DNA of 6,113 nt from F23-D06 sp963603365. Its GTDB lineage: Bacteria; Bacteroidota; Bacteroidia; Bacteroidales; WCHB1-69. Below, piece by piece: positions 6,073 through 6,113 of the stretch; positions within the stretch are counted from its first letter, which is position 1, and each line of letters opens with the position of its first letter. Location: assembly GCA_963603365.1 (NCBI GenBank), contig CAVCMI010000029.1, positions 1 to 6,113 of the forward strand, read 5' to 3'. The notes beneath the pieces are model-generated. The model worked only from the letters and a program-made list of their open reading frames with translations, ran no database searches and was not told the origin of the DNA. A program made the translations under genes and the position numbers.

Positions 6073-6113
6073 CACTTAAAAGTTCAATATAGGATAGAGG
6101 TGCTTCAGTTTAG
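6073..6113. other. Short sequence after the premature methyltransferase stop
   Basis: These 41 nt do not continue methyltransferase similarity in any forward frame. The dcm frame would read HLKVQYRIEVLQF, which fits neither the expected TRD lead-in nor motif IX. The abrupt loss at ACTTTG/TAACAC suggests an insertion or rearrangement, but too little sequence remains to identify it. Confidence 0.3.

Noticed and set aside
5761..6075. Minus-strand open frame (104 codons) opposite the methyltransferase
   Set aside because: It is antisense to conserved motif VIII and its surroundings. The product is low-complexity hydrophobic with no promoter or family resemblance.

Overview
The window looks like a chromosomal segment from a Bacteroidales bacterium (Bacteroides/Prevotella/Porphyromonas/Tannerella-like; I cannot fix the genus). 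The reasons are: Bacteroidetes-type -7 promoter boxes (TAnnTTTG) in front of three gene starts, no obvious Shine-Dalgarno sequences at the starts examined, a fused formiminotransferase-cyclodeaminase, and an intergenic heptamer repeat array of a kind I recall from this group.

Positions 128-4673 hold four genes, all read on the minus strand. In order of transcription they are: a bifunctional glutamate formimidoyltransferase / formimidoyl-THF cyclodeaminase (ftcD, 4673-2976); a GT4-type glycosyltransferase with a GTG start only 12 nt further on (2963-1800); an arabinose-5-phosphate isomerase of the KpsF/GutQ/KdsD type (1716-769) after an 83-nt gap; and an acylneuraminate (CMP-sugar acid) cytidylyltransferase-like protein (778-128) that overlaps the isomerase by 10 bp. 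A perfect -7 box (TACATTTG) precedes ftcD. The last three genes point to surface glycan synthesis with an activated keto-sugar acid; ftcD belongs to histidine/folate metabolism and is an unexpected operon leader. At the left edge, another minus-strand gene begins at position 55 behind its own TATCTTTG box and runs out of the window after 18 codons.

Positions about 4684-5320 are a junk/mobile zone. They contain an AT-rich intergenic stretch, six 7-bp tandem repeats (4863-4904), a stretch of uncertain origin, and the C-terminal remnant of an IS30-family transposase on the plus strand. The remnant lacks its N-terminus and carries a one-base frameshift in a C5 run.

Positions 5338-6072 encode, on the plus strand, a clearly more AT-rich C5-cytosine DNA methyltransferase. 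Motifs I, IV, VI and VIII are present, but the frame stops just where the target-recognition domain and motifs IX-X should follow. A perfect -7 box (TAACTTTG) lies inside the last codons of the transposase remnant, 25 nt before the methyltransferase ATG, so the insertion-sequence end may drive this gene. The methyltransferase looks like horizontally acquired restriction-modification or orphan-methylase material next to a decayed IS, and it may itself be interrupted at about 6066-6072.

I do not see a clearly new biological system. The best leads are the IS-end promoter feeding a 3'-truncated methyltransferase, and the overlapping isomerase/cytidylyltransferase pair behind an out-of-place ftcD.
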